A stretch of DNA of 53,603 bases, taken from Bacteroidota bacterium. Lineage in GTDB: Bacteria; Bacteroidota; Bacteroidia; Bacteroidales; UBA4417. Position 1 is the first letter of the stretch; every line of letters begins with the position of its first letter. A model generated the notes under the pieces. It was not told the DNA's origin and did not search any database. It saw only the letters and a list, made by a program, of their open reading frames with translations. Positions 44,240 through 52,938 of this stretch are shown one piece after another. The stretch lies in contig JACAAZ010000001.1 in NCBI GenBank assembly GCA_013376995.1, positions 173,586-227,188 on the forward strand, given 5' to 3'. A program made the translations under genes and the position numbers.

Positions 44240-45772
44240 ATGAAAACCACTAACGGATCCATCTACCTGCAAGCTTTTCTATTTCTTTGCAGTACTGCTT
44301 GTTTGGCTCAACCGCTGGCAGTAACACATCCTCTGACCTTTCAACAGGCATTGGAAATTTCTCTTGGGAATAATCATGCCCTGAAGCAGGTTGATGCTCT
44401 TAAAAAAGAGAAACACCAGGAATCCTTATCTGCCAAAGGGCTATACCTTCCAAAAATAGGTTTATCAGCCAGTTATATGGCGATGTCCGATAATCTTCAC
44501 CTGGATTTAACAGATGTAAGAGATGCCATAACACCTTTATACCAGGTAATGGCCAACTATGGCAGATTTTCCGGGGTACCCAATCCGGATCCTGCTACCA
44601 GCCAGCAAATGCCCATTCTTCCAGATGATATCTCGACCCAGGTTATCAGGGCCAAGATGCAGGAAGGACTCAGCGCAGTTCAATCCGGTGATTGGGATCC
44701 TGTCTTGCAGAAAAAACAATTCAGCACTGTTGATGCAAATCTTCAATGGCCTTTGTATACCGGAGGAAAGATTCGTGTGGCCAATAAGGTGGCAGAGATC
44801 AGGGAATCAGAGGTAGATGCTGTCAGGGAGCAGAAATCCGGAGAACTGATCAGTGAACTGGCTGAGCGATACTTCGGCCTTTGTCTCGCAAACCAGGCTC
44901 TTAAGGTCAGGCAAGACGTACTCAAGGGTATGGATCAGCACCTGGATGATGCTGTCAAAATGGAAAAGCAGGGAATGATAGCCAATGTAGATGTTCTTCA
45001 TGCCAGGGTCTACCAGTCGCAGGCTAACCGTGAATTTTTGAGAGCCCAGCGCAATTGCGATGTGGTAAACCAGGCATTGCTGAATACGTTGGCTATGGAT
45101 GAGAACCTGGAAGTTGAAACTTTATCCCAGCTATTTTATCTTGATACAATTGAACCACTTCAATATTTTGCTGAATCAGCCAGGAAAAACAATCCTTTGC
45201 TGCAGCAGGTCATATCAAGAAAAGAGCAGGCAGGATTGGGCGTAAAGGCTGAAAAAGCAGGGTTCCTGCCTGATATTGCGCTGCAGGGAACCTATAATGT
45301 AGCCAATCATGATTTGTCAGCTTATGCCCCGGATTGGATAGTTGGAGTTGGAATGAAATGGACCTTGTTTGATGGAGCATCCAGGCTTAGAAAACTTAAT
45401 GCATCAGGTTTCAGGGTGAACCAGGTTGAACAACTCCAGATGAAGTCGGAAAGTGATGTTTCGACACTGGTTTATAAACTTTACCAGGAATTGAATATGT
45501 ATCATGAGCAACTGCTGCAACTTGAAACTGCAAGGGATTTTGCAGATGAATACCTGAGAGCCAGGGAAGAAACCTTCCATTCAGAAATGTCAAATTCAAC
45601 TGAACTGATGGATGCAAAATTGGCCCTTGCACAGGTTAAAATTGAGCGTTTACAGGCTATGTACAGCTATGATCTGACATTGGCGAAGCTTCTTGAGGCT
45701 GCCGGTATTTCCGGGCAATTTGAAGTTTACCAGTTGCGGGCAGGTGTGAAAACAGAAAAATATCAGAATTAA
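44240..45772 (+). CDS. TolC family outer membrane efflux protein
   Basis: 510 aa. Signal peptide MKTTNGSIYLQAFLFLCSTACLA is followed by PLTFQQALEISLGNNHALKQ, a typical first helix of the OEP family. Two OEP repeats are seen (about 35-290 and 305-495), with long coiled-coil helices such as KKEKHQESLSAKGLYLPKIG and the later SRKEQAGLGVKAEKAGFLPDI. It forms the outer membrane exit duct for the adaptor and permeases encoded next. It is 12 bases upstream of the adaptor gene. Confidence 0.92.
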   Translation: MKTTNGSIYLQAFLFLCSTACLAQPLAVTHPLTFQQALEISLGNNHALKQVDALKKEKHQESLSAKGLYLPKIGLSASYMAMSDNLHLDLTDVRDAITPLYQVMANYGRFSGVPNPDPATSQQMPILPDDISTQVIRAKMQEGLSAVQSGDWDPVLQKKQFSTVDANLQWPLYTGGKIRVANKVAEIRESEVDAVREQKSGELISELAERYFGLCLANQALKVRQDVLKGMDQHLDDAVKMEKQGMIANVDVLHARVYQSQANREFLRAQRNCDVVNQALLNTLAMDENLEVETLSQLFYLDTIEPLQYFAESARKNNPLLQQVISRKEQAGLGVKAEKAGFLPDIALQGTYNVANHDLSAYAPDWIVGVGMKWTLFDGASRLRKLNASGFRVNQVEQLQMKSESDVSTLVYKLYQELNMYHEQLLQLETARDFADEYLRAREETFHSEMSNSTELMDAKLALAQVKIERLQAMYSYDLTLAKLLEAAGISGQFEVYQLRAGVKTEKYQN

Positions 45773-45784
45773 TACTACAATCCA

Positions 45785-46801
45785 ATGAATGCTAAACCAG
45801 TAAAGAATAAAGGGATTTTGCCGGCAGCTATCGGGCTGTCAGCCTTAGTTTTCTTTCTCATCTATTCCGTATGGATGCTATCGAGACCGGAACCCGTTGA
45901 AGTCCAGGGAATGGTTGAATCGACACAAGTAAAAGTAGCTTCTAAAATTCCTGGAAGAATAGATAGCCTTGCTGTTGAAAAAGGACAGCAAATAACCAAG
46001 GGGCAATTGTTGTTCACACTGGTAAGCCCTGAAGTTGATGCAAGGTTAGAACAGGCATCCGCAGCTCTCAAGGCTGCTCAGGCGCAGAATGCAAAGGCGA
46101 TTAAAGGTGCGGATAATGAGGATATAGAAGCAGCTTATGATGCTTTCCAGAAAGCCAATGCGGCCCTTGAATTAGCTGAAAAGACCTTTAACAGGATGGA
46201 TAATCTGCACAAGGATGGCGTTATCCCGACTCAAAAGCTTGATGAAGCTGAAGGCCAGCTGAAAGCTGCCAGGGAAACAGTAAACGCTGCCAGTGCAGTT
46301 TGGCAGAAAGCCAAGAATGGTACACGCTCAGAAGATAAAGAGACTGCTGAAGCCCTGGTTGAAAAAGCAAGGGCAGTTATCAATGAAATCCGTTCCTTCG
46401 AAATTGAAACCAATATCTATGCACCTATTAGCGGAGAAGTTGCAAATGTTATAGCAGAAAGGGGAGAACTCATCTCTTCGGGATATCCTGTGATTACTCT
46501 TGCTGACCTTGCTGACAGTTGGATAACATTAAACCTTCGGGAGGATTTTCTGGCAGATATAAAGATGGGAAGCACATTCAAGGCATCAATTCCAGCTCTG
46601 AAAAACCGGGAAATTGAATTAAAGGTAACTTATATCAGTCCACTCGGAAACTTTGCCACATGGAATGCAACTAAAACTACTGGTGATTTTGACATGAAAA
46701 CCTTTGAGATCTATGCAAAACCGACCCAAAAAGTAGAAGGATTAAGGCCCGGAATGAGTGCTTTGATTGACTGGACAAAACTGAGAAGAGCAAATAAATA
46801 A
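45785..46801 (+). CDS. HlyD-family periplasmic adaptor protein
   Basis: 338 aa. One N-terminal membrane helix (about 11-30, LPAAIGLSALVFFLIYSVW) is followed by a lipoyl-like half, EVQGMVESTQVKVASKIPGRIDSL, and an alpha-hairpin rich in Ala/Lys/Glu (about 80-200). The second lipoyl half and barrel include YAPISGEVANVIAERGELISSGYPV. It bridges inner-membrane permeases to TolC. The closest general match is the YbhG/YhiI type that works with ABC-2 permeases. Confidence 0.92.
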   Translation: MNAKPVKNKGILPAAIGLSALVFFLIYSVWMLSRPEPVEVQGMVESTQVKVASKIPGRIDSLAVEKGQQITKGQLLFTLVSPEVDARLEQASAALKAAQAQNAKAIKGADNEDIEAAYDAFQKANAALELAEKTFNRMDNLHKDGVIPTQKLDEAEGQLKAARETVNAASAVWQKAKNGTRSEDKETAEALVEKARAVINEIRSFEIETNIYAPISGEVANVIAERGELISSGYPVITLADLADSWITLNLREDFLADIKMGSTFKASIPALKNREIELKVTYISPLGNFATWNATKTTGDFDMKTFEIYAKPTQKVEGLRPGMSALIDWTKLRRANK

Positions 46802-46824
46802 CTATTTAGCCGGAGAGCGGTGAT

Positions 46825-46844
46825 AGCCGGCCTCATTGCCGGTT
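46825..46844 (+). other. Intercistronic hairpin between adaptor and first permease
   Basis: AGCCGGC (46825-46831) can pair with GCCGGTT (46838-46844) around a 6-base loop, with one G-U pair. No T-run follows, so it may be an attenuator or an mRNA-stabilising structure rather than a terminator. Confidence 0.4.
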
Positions 46845-46872
46845 TAACCATCTCTTCTTATATTGATTTCTC

Positions 46873-48048
46873 ATGAAGATTATCAAACCGTTGCTGAATG
46901 TTGCCAACAGGGAATTGACCCGAATGCTTGGTAAATGGCCGTACCTGTTTATTATTTTTATTGGCCCCTTACTCGCTTTCCTTGTAATTCTCTGGACATT
47001 TTCTGCCAATGTGCCTTCCAATTTGCCAATATCTGTAGTCGATGAAGATCATACCTCAGTGAGCAGGCTGATTTCCAGGATGGTAGATGCAACTTCGATA
47101 GCGAAAATCGTACAATCAGTCCCGGATTTGGCTACGGCAAAGCAGGAGATGGAGAAGGGGGGGATAGAAGCTATTTTGTACATTCCATCAAACACTGAAA
47201 AGGAGATCATCAGGGGACGATCAGCTGAAATTGCCCTATATGTCAACAATGTAAATGTGCTAAAAGGAGGATTGCTGAGCAGCAGCATCTCAAAAACCAT
47301 TACCACAATTTCAGCGGGCATGGAATCGCAGATGCGAATGAAAAGAGGTGCATCCAATTCAGAAGCACTTCAGCAAACCATGCCGGTGATGCTGCATACA
47401 GAAGTGTTGTTTAATCCCTTTATAAACTATTCTTATTTCCTTACTTCCAGCCTGTTACCAGTCATGCTTATCGTATTTACCTTGTTGGGATCTGTTTATA
47501 CCCTTGGAAATGAACTTAAAAATGGTACAGCCTCAGAATGGTTGAAGAAAGCGGATAATAATATTCTGGTGGCCCTGATGGGGAAAATGATTCCCTATAC
47601 TATCGCTTTCGGGAGTATGGCAATGCTTATGAACCTTATCCTTTTTTCTTACCTGGGTGTGCCTATGAAGGGACATTTCCAGATGATTATACTTGGGGAA
47701 CTCCTGATGATACTCAGTTACCAGTTCCTGGCTGTATTCCTTGTAGGGCTGACCTATAACCTGAGATTGAGCCTTTCAGTGGCCAGTGCCTATACCATGA
47801 TGGCATTAACATTTTCCGGGCTTACATTCCCCATATTTGCGATGCCACCCATAGCGCGGACACTCGCACATTTATTCCCGTTTACCTATTGGTTGAAAAT
47901 ATTTATCAGCCAGGCATTACGAGGTGAGCCGGCAATTAATGCTTTGTATCCTATGTATGCCTTCTGGCTCTTCATCTTCCTGGGAGCATTGTTTATTCCG
48001 CGACTGAATTATGTGATGAAGAATGAAAAATACTGGGGGAGATTCTGA
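46873..48048 (+). CDS. ABC-2 type transporter permease (first of two)
   Basis: 391 aa of the ABC2_membrane_3 type. One N-terminal helix (about 17-38, LFIIFIGPLLAFLVILW) is followed by a large extracytoplasmic domain (about 40-180) that begins with ISVVDEDHTSVSRL. A C-terminal block of about five helices follows, with SVASAYTMMALTFSGLTFPIFAMPP. It has no Walker motifs. It overlaps the next permease gene by one base (TGATG). Substrate unknown; drugs or lipids are possible given the YbhS/YhhJ-like architecture. Confidence 0.9.
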   Translation: MKIIKPLLNVANRELTRMLGKWPYLFIIFIGPLLAFLVILWTFSANVPSNLPISVVDEDHTSVSRLISRMVDATSIAKIVQSVPDLATAKQEMEKGGIEAILYIPSNTEKEIIRGRSAEIALYVNNVNVLKGGLLSSSISKTITTISAGMESQMRMKRGASNSEALQQTMPVMLHTEVLFNPFINYSYFLTSSLLPVMLIVFTLLGSVYTLGNELKNGTASEWLKKADNNILVALMGKMIPYTIAFGSMAMLMNLILFSYLGVPMKGHFQMIILGELLMILSYQFLAVFLVGLTYNLRLSLSVASAYTMMALTFSGLTFPIFAMPPIARTLAHLFPFTYWLKIFISQALRGEPAINALYPMYAFWLFIFLGALFIPRLNYVMKNEKYWGRF

Positions 48049-49280
48049 TGAAAAATAAAATCTTGAAAGGGCTTTCGCAAGTGTATCAATTCATGCTTGA
48101 TGAATTGAGAATCATCTTCCATGACCCCGGGGCCATCCTTGTATTTTTCATAGCTTTAATAATTTATCCTTTACTCTATTCATTGGCTTATGATAATGAA
48201 ACTGTCAAGGAAAATCCTGTAGCATTTGTCGACCTGGATCACTCCTCCTTCAGCAGGAAACTTGCCAGGATGGCTGATGCCACTGAACAGCTCAAAGTAA
48301 GTTGGTACCCTGGAAGTCTTAAGGAAGCACAGCAGCTGTTCTTCAATGGGGAAATCAGGGGTGTAATTCTGGTTCCCAAGGGTTTTGAAAAGAATATCCT
48401 AAGAGGGACCCAGGCTACGGTAACTGTCTATACGGATGCAGGCTATTTTTTGCTTTATAAACAGGTTTATGCGGGATCTGTATATTCACTCACAGCATTT
48501 AATACTGGTATCAAAGCCACGAGGCTATTAAATGACGGTATAACACTTAACCATTTATGGGAAGTCCCTGAGCCACTCAAGTTAAATACACATACACTTT
48601 ATAATCCTGCAGGCGGGTATGGCAGTTTTGTAATGACAGGAATTATCCTGGTGATCTTACAACAGACTCTATTGATTGGAATCGGGTTGTTAGGCGGAAC
48701 TACAAGGGAACGCAACAGGTACAACCACCAAAAGGGGCCGAAAGAGATTACAGGCGGCAGTATTTCAGCAGTTTTAGGCAAATCAATGGCCTACCTGCTG
48801 ATCTACCTGGTAAACTCAGTTTTTGCGTTAATGTGGGTTTATCAATGGTTTCATTTTCCGGATAAGAGTGGTTTCCTATCTACGCTGATCCTGCTAGTTC
48901 CATACCTTTTGTCGGTTTCATTTCTTGGACTTGCAATCAGTGTCCTGTTTCGTGAAAGGGTTCATTCCTTATTATTCATGGTTTTTCTTTCACCCATTGT
49001 CCTGTTCCTCAGCGGACTTTCCTGGCCGGCATCATCCTTGCCGCCTTTACTTTATTCTCTGGCACACCTTTACCCAAGTACCATCATGGTACCTGCCTAT
49101 ATCCGCATGCGTATGATGGGTGTGAGCGTCGGAGCTGTTTCCATTGAATTAGGCTGGCTTTTGATTCAGATGAGTGCTTACTTTGTGCTGGCATGTGTTT
49201 CCTATCATTATGCCCATAAGCGCTTTGACAGGAAAATTGGTAATCTTGCTGAAATTGAATTACCTGTCGACCCGACCTGA
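48048..49280 (+). CDS. ABC-2 type transporter permease (second of two)
   Basis: 410 aa with the same layout as its neighbour: N-terminal helix (about 27-47, ILVFFIALIIYPLLYSLAY), periplasmic domain starting VAFVDLDHSSFSRKL, and a C-terminal helix bundle with FLSPIVLFLSGLSWPASSLPPLL. The two permeases are diverged paralogues and probably form a heterodimer. Neither has an ATPase domain and none is encoded in the operon, so the energy source must be encoded elsewhere or differ. Confidence 0.9.
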   Translation: MKNKILKGLSQVYQFMLDELRIIFHDPGAILVFFIALIIYPLLYSLAYDNETVKENPVAFVDLDHSSFSRKLARMADATEQLKVSWYPGSLKEAQQLFFNGEIRGVILVPKGFEKNILRGTQATVTVYTDAGYFLLYKQVYAGSVYSLTAFNTGIKATRLLNDGITLNHLWEVPEPLKLNTHTLYNPAGGYGSFVMTGIILVILQQTLLIGIGLLGGTTRERNRYNHQKGPKEITGGSISAVLGKSMAYLLIYLVNSVFALMWVYQWFHFPDKSGFLSTLILLVPYLLSVSFLGLAISVLFRERVHSLLFMVFLSPIVLFLSGLSWPASSLPPLLYSLAHLYPSTIMVPAYIRMRMMGVSVGAVSIELGWLLIQMSAYFVLACVSYHYAHKRFDRKIGNLAEIELPVDPT

Positions 49281-49315
49281 AACTGTTTTTACTATAAATC
49301 CAATTGGCAATTTGA

Positions 49316-49323
49316 TACCTTTG
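49316..49323 (+). promoter_or_regulatory. ruvX promoter -7 element TACCTTTG
   Basis: Exact TAnnTTTG, 17 bases before the ruvX ATG, with no well-spaced TTG upstream. It would separate ruvX from the export operon. Confidence 0.5.
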
Positions 49324-49340
49324 CAGGCTCATTTTTCATT

Positions 49341-49763
49341 ATGGGCCGGATAATCGCAATAGATTTTGGACAGAAAAGGGTAGGGGTCGCAGTAACGGAT
49401 CCAGGCCAGATGATTGCGGGCCCACTGGATACAGTTGCATCCATGGATATACTGGCTTTTTTAGAAAAGTATATTGCTGCCGAAGATGTAGAATGTATCG
49501 TGGTTGGAGAACCCCGGCAGATGAATAATGAACCTTCTGAATCTGCTAGGTTTATTGAGCCTTTTGTCAAAAAACTAATCCAGTTGTTTCCGGGATTGAA
49601 GATTGACAGGGTGGATGAAAGGTTTACTTCAAAAATGGCATCCCAGGCTATACTTGCTTCCGGGGCTAAGAAAAAAGACAGGCAGGATAAAGGATTGGTT
49701 GACCGCGTGAGCGCTGTTATCATGCTTCAAACCTACCTTGAAACCAAATCTATGATGAGATGA
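49341..49763 (+). CDS. ruvX: Holliday junction resolvase RuvX / YqgF family
   Basis: 140 aa RNase H-like nuclease. Conserved acidic residues are D8 in AIDFGQKRVGVA, E57 in VVGEPRQM, D92/E93 in VDERFTS, and D121 in LVDRVSA. The family was proposed as a resolvase and as a pre-16S rRNA nuclease. The second role has better support in E. coli. It precedes def and a TPR lipoprotein, an arrangement I recall as common in Bacteroidota. Confidence 0.93.
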   Translation: MGRIIAIDFGQKRVGVAVTDPGQMIAGPLDTVASMDILAFLEKYIAAEDVECIVVGEPRQMNNEPSESARFIEPFVKKLIQLFPGLKIDRVDERFTSKMASQAILASGAKKKDRQDKGLVDRVSAVIMLQTYLETKSMMR

Positions 49764-49770
49764 TCCGTTT

Positions 49771-49800
49771 TTGATTCAAACTTAGTTTATATAAGTTTGT
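49771..49800 (+). promoter_or_regulatory. def promoter (TTTG-N18-TAAGTTTG)
   Basis: TTTG at 49771-49774 and TAAGTTTG at 49793-49800 lie just after ruvX, leaving a leader of about 110 bases before the def ATG. This is longer than for most genes here. Confidence 0.65.
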
Positions 49801-49914
49801 TGATCTTTGTGAATGAAAGTTGAAACTAAAGAATTGTTAGATAAAATATCCGGTAATCTTATGAATAGGGCTTTATGTCTCAATATTCATAAATAATCGA
49901 AATCGTTAACGCAC

Positions 49915-50478
49915 ATGATATTTCCTATTGTCGCATACGGACATCCAAATCTCAGAAAGGTATCCGTAGATATTACACCTGAATATCCAGGGCTTCAGCA
50001 GTTGATAATTGATATGTGGGAGACCATGTATTATTCAGTTGGAGTAGGTTTGGCGGCTCCCCAGATCAATCGCCAGATCCGACTTTTTGTAATTGATGCC
50101 AATCCTTATACAAAGCAATATCCTGAGGCTGAAGGCTTCAAGAAAGTTTTTATTAATGCGCATATCGTTGAACGCCGGGGAGAAGAATGGGCTTATAATG
50201 AAGGCTGCCTTAGCATTCCTGATATCCATGAGGATGTTTACAGGCCTGATGAAGTCAGGATCAAATACCAGGATGAGGAATTCAATTCGCACGATGAATG
50301 GTTCGGTGGGATTATTGCCAGGGTTATCCAGCATGAATATGATCACCTTGACGGAATTTTGTTTGTTGATAAGATTCACTCTCTTCGCAGGATAATGCTA
50401 AAACGCAAACTTCTTGACATATCAAAAGGAGATATCCAGGTAGGATATAAAATGATATTTCCACCCAAGAAGAAGTAA
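49915..50478 (+). CDS. def: Peptide deformylase
   Basis: Metallo-enzyme that removes the N-formyl group from nascent proteins. All three motifs are intact: GVGLAAPQ (43-50), EGCLS (96-100, metal ligand C98), and QHEYDHLDG (139-147, ligands H140 and H144 and catalytic E141). The 187-aa length with a basic C-terminal extension is typical of Bacteroidota. Its partner fmt is 39 kb away. Confidence 0.97.
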   Translation: MIFPIVAYGHPNLRKVSVDITPEYPGLQQLIIDMWETMYYSVGVGLAAPQINRQIRLFVIDANPYTKQYPEAEGFKKVFINAHIVERRGEEWAYNEGCLSIPDIHEDVYRPDEVRIKYQDEEFNSHDEWFGGIIARVIQHEYDHLDGILFVDKIHSLRRIMLKRKLLDISKGDIQVGYKMIFPPKKK

Positions 50479-50618
50479 ATACAGCCTCTGGAAAAGTGAC
50501 ATTAACAAATACGTATTTTGATACCTGTCGTAGGATACACTTGTCAAGTTTCCTTGAAATGATTGTTTAATAACTTGTATTTCAGTACACTATAAATAAT
50601 TTCTCTAAAAGTAAAAAC

Positions 50619-51161
50619 ATGTTTCGTTCTATCTCATTCTCAGCCATTTTTACATTCCTGCTCATGCTTACTGCGTGTGGCCCTTCACGTGAAAAAATGA
50701 TATCCAGGCTTGATGAAATGGATAAAGCACTTACAGCATCTCATCCTGCTGATTCAGTTAAAGTGGGGGAGTTGATCAGTGCGTACCAGGGATTTGCCCA
50801 CAAATATCCCAAGGATAGTCTTGCACCTCTTTATCTCTTCAAAGCTGCCGGACTATGCATGAGTTTCAACAAATCAATTCAGGCCCTGGATATTTACAGG
50901 GCTATCAGGGCTGATTATCCTACCTGGCGGAAAGCTCCTGATTGTCTGTTCCTTGAAGGCTTCATTTTCGAAAATAATATCAAGGACCTGGCAAAAGCAA
51001 AGCAGGTATATACCGAGTTTATTGCTCAATATCCAAATAGCGAACTGAGAGATGATGCAGAGAATGCAATCAAGTACCTCGGAAAGCCTTTGGATGAAGT
51101 AATAAGGGAATTTGAGGCAAAAAATGCCGCAAATGATACCCTGAAAACCGCGGGGAAATAA
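50619..51161 (+). CDS. TPR-containing lipoprotein
   Basis: 180 aa with a lipoprotein signal (FTFLLMLTAC, lipidation Cys C20). Residues 45-160 hold TPR-like helical pairs, for example LISAYQGFAHKYPKDSLAPLYLFKAAGL and AKQVYTEFIAQYPNSELRDDAENAIKYLG, resembling BamD/YbgF-type repeats. It sits in the ruvX-def context and is convergent with cdaA, whose stop is 2 bases away. Role unknown; an envelope assembly function is inferred. Confidence 0.87.
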   Translation: MFRSISFSAIFTFLLMLTACGPSREKMISRLDEMDKALTASHPADSVKVGELISAYQGFAHKYPKDSLAPLYLFKAAGLCMSFNKSIQALDIYRAIRADYPTWRKAPDCLFLEGFIFENNIKDLAKAKQVYTEFIAQYPNSELRDDAENAIKYLGKPLDEVIREFEAKNAANDTLKTAGK

Positions 51162-51163
51162 GG

Positions 51164-51952
51164 TTATCTTGATGTGCTAAAGTCTTCTGTCAGGGCACTC
51201 TTCAGCCCGGAGGCTTTTACGTCCAGCGTTATATGCCCATCCTTGCAGTAAGAAATTTTACCTGTCTGTTCAGAAACAATGATGGCAATGGCATCCGTCT
51301 TTTCAGTTATTCCAATAGCAGAACGATGCCTGAGTCCGAATTCTGAAGGGAGATTAGAACCTGCAGAAACCGGAAGTATACACCTGGCAGCCTTAAGCCG
51401 GTTCGCAGCAATAATAACTGCACCATCATGAAGCGGGTTATTCTTGAAAAAGATGCTTTCTATCAGCTGATCAGATATCTGGCTATCCAAAGCCATTCCG
51501 GTATCGGTGAATTCCGAAAGGTCATTTTTCCTTGAAACCACTATCAGTGCACCGGTCATTGTCATCGACATCCTATGGCATGCCTGGACAATAGGATCAA
51601 TTTCAATCAGGTCTTCCTGCTTGAAATGTAGTTTCCAAAACAGGAATTTTAGGCGGTTCTTTTTAACAAATCCGGGAGATCCAATTGCCAGTAGAAATTT
51701 TCGTATCTCTGGTTGAAACACAACAATAAATGCAATAAATCCTACCGAAATAAAAGCACCGAGTAGATCACTCAGCAGATCCATTCCCAGGGATTTAACA
51801 ATCCGCCAAATGGCAAATATGGCTAATATCCCAAGGAAAATATTAACGGCGGCTGTCCCTTTCAACAGGTTGTAAAGTGAATACAGCAGGATTGCAACCA
51901 ACAATATGTCGATCACGTCCAGGAGCCTGATATGCAAAAAAATGGGAATCAT
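51164..51952 (-). CDS. cdaA: Diadenylate cyclase CdaA
   Basis: Membrane-bound synthase of c-di-AMP from two ATP. Three N-terminal membrane helices (about 10-80) are followed by the DAC domain, with DGA at 176-178 (LHDGAVII) and RHR at 208-210 (LRHRSAIG), both catalytic motifs. The 262-aa length is typical. Two TATCTTTG elements on the minus strand (51995-51988 and 52025-52018) lie between folP and this gene. The first has TTG 22 bases upstream, so cdaA may have its own promoter in addition to folP read-through. No cdaR or glmM is nearby. Confidence 0.94.
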   Translation of the reverse strand: MIPIFLHIRLLDVIDILLVAILLYSLYNLLKGTAAVNIFLGILAIFAIWRIVKSLGMDLLSDLLGAFISVGFIAFIVVFQPEIRKFLLAIGSPGFVKKNRLKFLFWKLHFKQEDLIEIDPIVQACHRMSMTMTGALIVVSRKNDLSEFTDTGMALDSQISDQLIESIFFKNNPLHDGAVIIAANRLKAARCILPVSAGSNLPSEFGLRHRSAIGITEKTDAIAIIVSEQTGKISYCKDGHITLDVKASGLKSALTEDFSTSR

Positions 51953-51987
51953 TCGGTGTCTTTACTATATTCAACTCTGATCCAAAC

Positions 51988-52020
51988 CAAAGATAATACT
52001 TCAGTATCACTAATTGGCAA
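51988..52020 (-). promoter_or_regulatory. Possible cdaA promoter (TTG-N22-TATCTTTG)
   Basis: Minus-strand TTG 52020-52018 and TATCTTTG 51995-51988. A second TATCTTTG (52025-52018) overlaps the TTG. It sits just after the folP stop, 36 bases before cdaA. Confidence 0.45.
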
Positions 52021-52026
52021 AGATAA

Positions 52027-52902
52027 TTATTCGCCCTTGTTACGGAATGCCTTCACAATTTTAATCACCTGCACTGCTTCTTTCACATCGTGAACTCTGA
52101 GTATGTCAGCACCTCCTAACAACGCCAAAGTATTTAGCACTCCAGTTGCATGCAGTGCCTCTTCAGCCTGTATGCCCAATAATTTATTGATCATTGATTT
52201 CCTTGAAACTCCAACCAGCAATGGTAAGCCAAATCGCTTAAAATGTGGAAGATCATTCAATAGACTGTAGTTGTGTCCGAGCGATTTTCCAAAGCCGAAA
52301 CCAGGGTCCAAAATAATTTGATTAACGCCTAACTGTTTGAGATGCTCTATTTTATTGCTGAAATAAAGGTCAACTTCATTGAGTAAATTGTTGTAGGATG
52401 GATTTATCTGCATGGTTGCGGGTGTGCCTTGCATATGCATGAGGATATAGGGAACCCCAAGTTCAGAAATTGCTGAGAACATACCTTCGTCCATATTTCC
52501 CCCGGAAATGTCATTTATGATTCCGGCACCATTTTCGACTGCAAGCCTCGCAACTTTAGCCCTGAAAGTATCCACGGAGAAGATAGTATCCGGAAACTGC
52601 CTAACCAGTTTCATCAATGCATCCAACAAACGATGCAGTTCTTCTTTCTCGCTAACTTCGCGTGCCCCTGGCCTGGTCGAAATACAGCCAACATCAATGA
52701 TGTCAGCTCCCTCAAGAAGCATTTCTTCAACCCGGTCAAGGTATTTATCCTGCCCCTGATACCTGCCACCATCATAAAATGAATCGGGTGTGAGATTTAG
52801 GATACCCATCACTTTTGGAATATCCAAACTGATGATTTTATCACCACACTGCAATGATCGGTTTGCAGAAAAAGCTGTACTTTTATCTCTCGAATCCGGC
52901 AT
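52027..52902 (-). CDS. folP: Dihydropteroate synthase
   Basis: Condenses p-aminobenzoate with dihydropterin pyrophosphate in folate synthesis; the sulfonamide target. TIM-barrel motifs are MGILNLTPDSFYDGG (near residue 34), DVGCISTRPGA, FSVDTFRA, NDISGG, LMHMQGTP, ILDPGFGFGKS, GVSRKS, and the C-terminal LRVHDV. At 291 aa it is standard. TAACTTTG (52930-52923, minus strand) lies 20 bases upstream of its start. It is followed by cdaA on the same strand and divergent from the DUF1599 gene across 36 bp. Confidence 0.96.
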   Translation of the reverse strand: MPDSRDKSTAFSANRSLQCGDKIISLDIPKVMGILNLTPDSFYDGGRYQGQDKYLDRVEEMLLEGADIIDVGCISTRPGAREVSEKEELHRLLDALMKLVRQFPDTIFSVDTFRAKVARLAVENGAGIINDISGGNMDEGMFSAISELGVPYILMHMQGTPATMQINPSYNNLLNEVDLYFSNKIEHLKQLGVNQIILDPGFGFGKSLGHNYSLLNDLPHFKRFGLPLLVGVSRKSMINKLLGIQAEEALHATGVLNTLALLGGADILRVHDVKEAVQVIKIVKAFRNKGE

Positions 52903-52938
52903 TTATCAACATATGCTGAATGCAAAGTTACTGAATCT

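Noticed and set aside
46873-49280. Idea that one permease carries a hidden ATP-binding domain
   Set aside because: Both sequences read as helix plus periplasmic domain plus helix bundle. No GxxGxGKS/T or LSGGQ motif is present in either.
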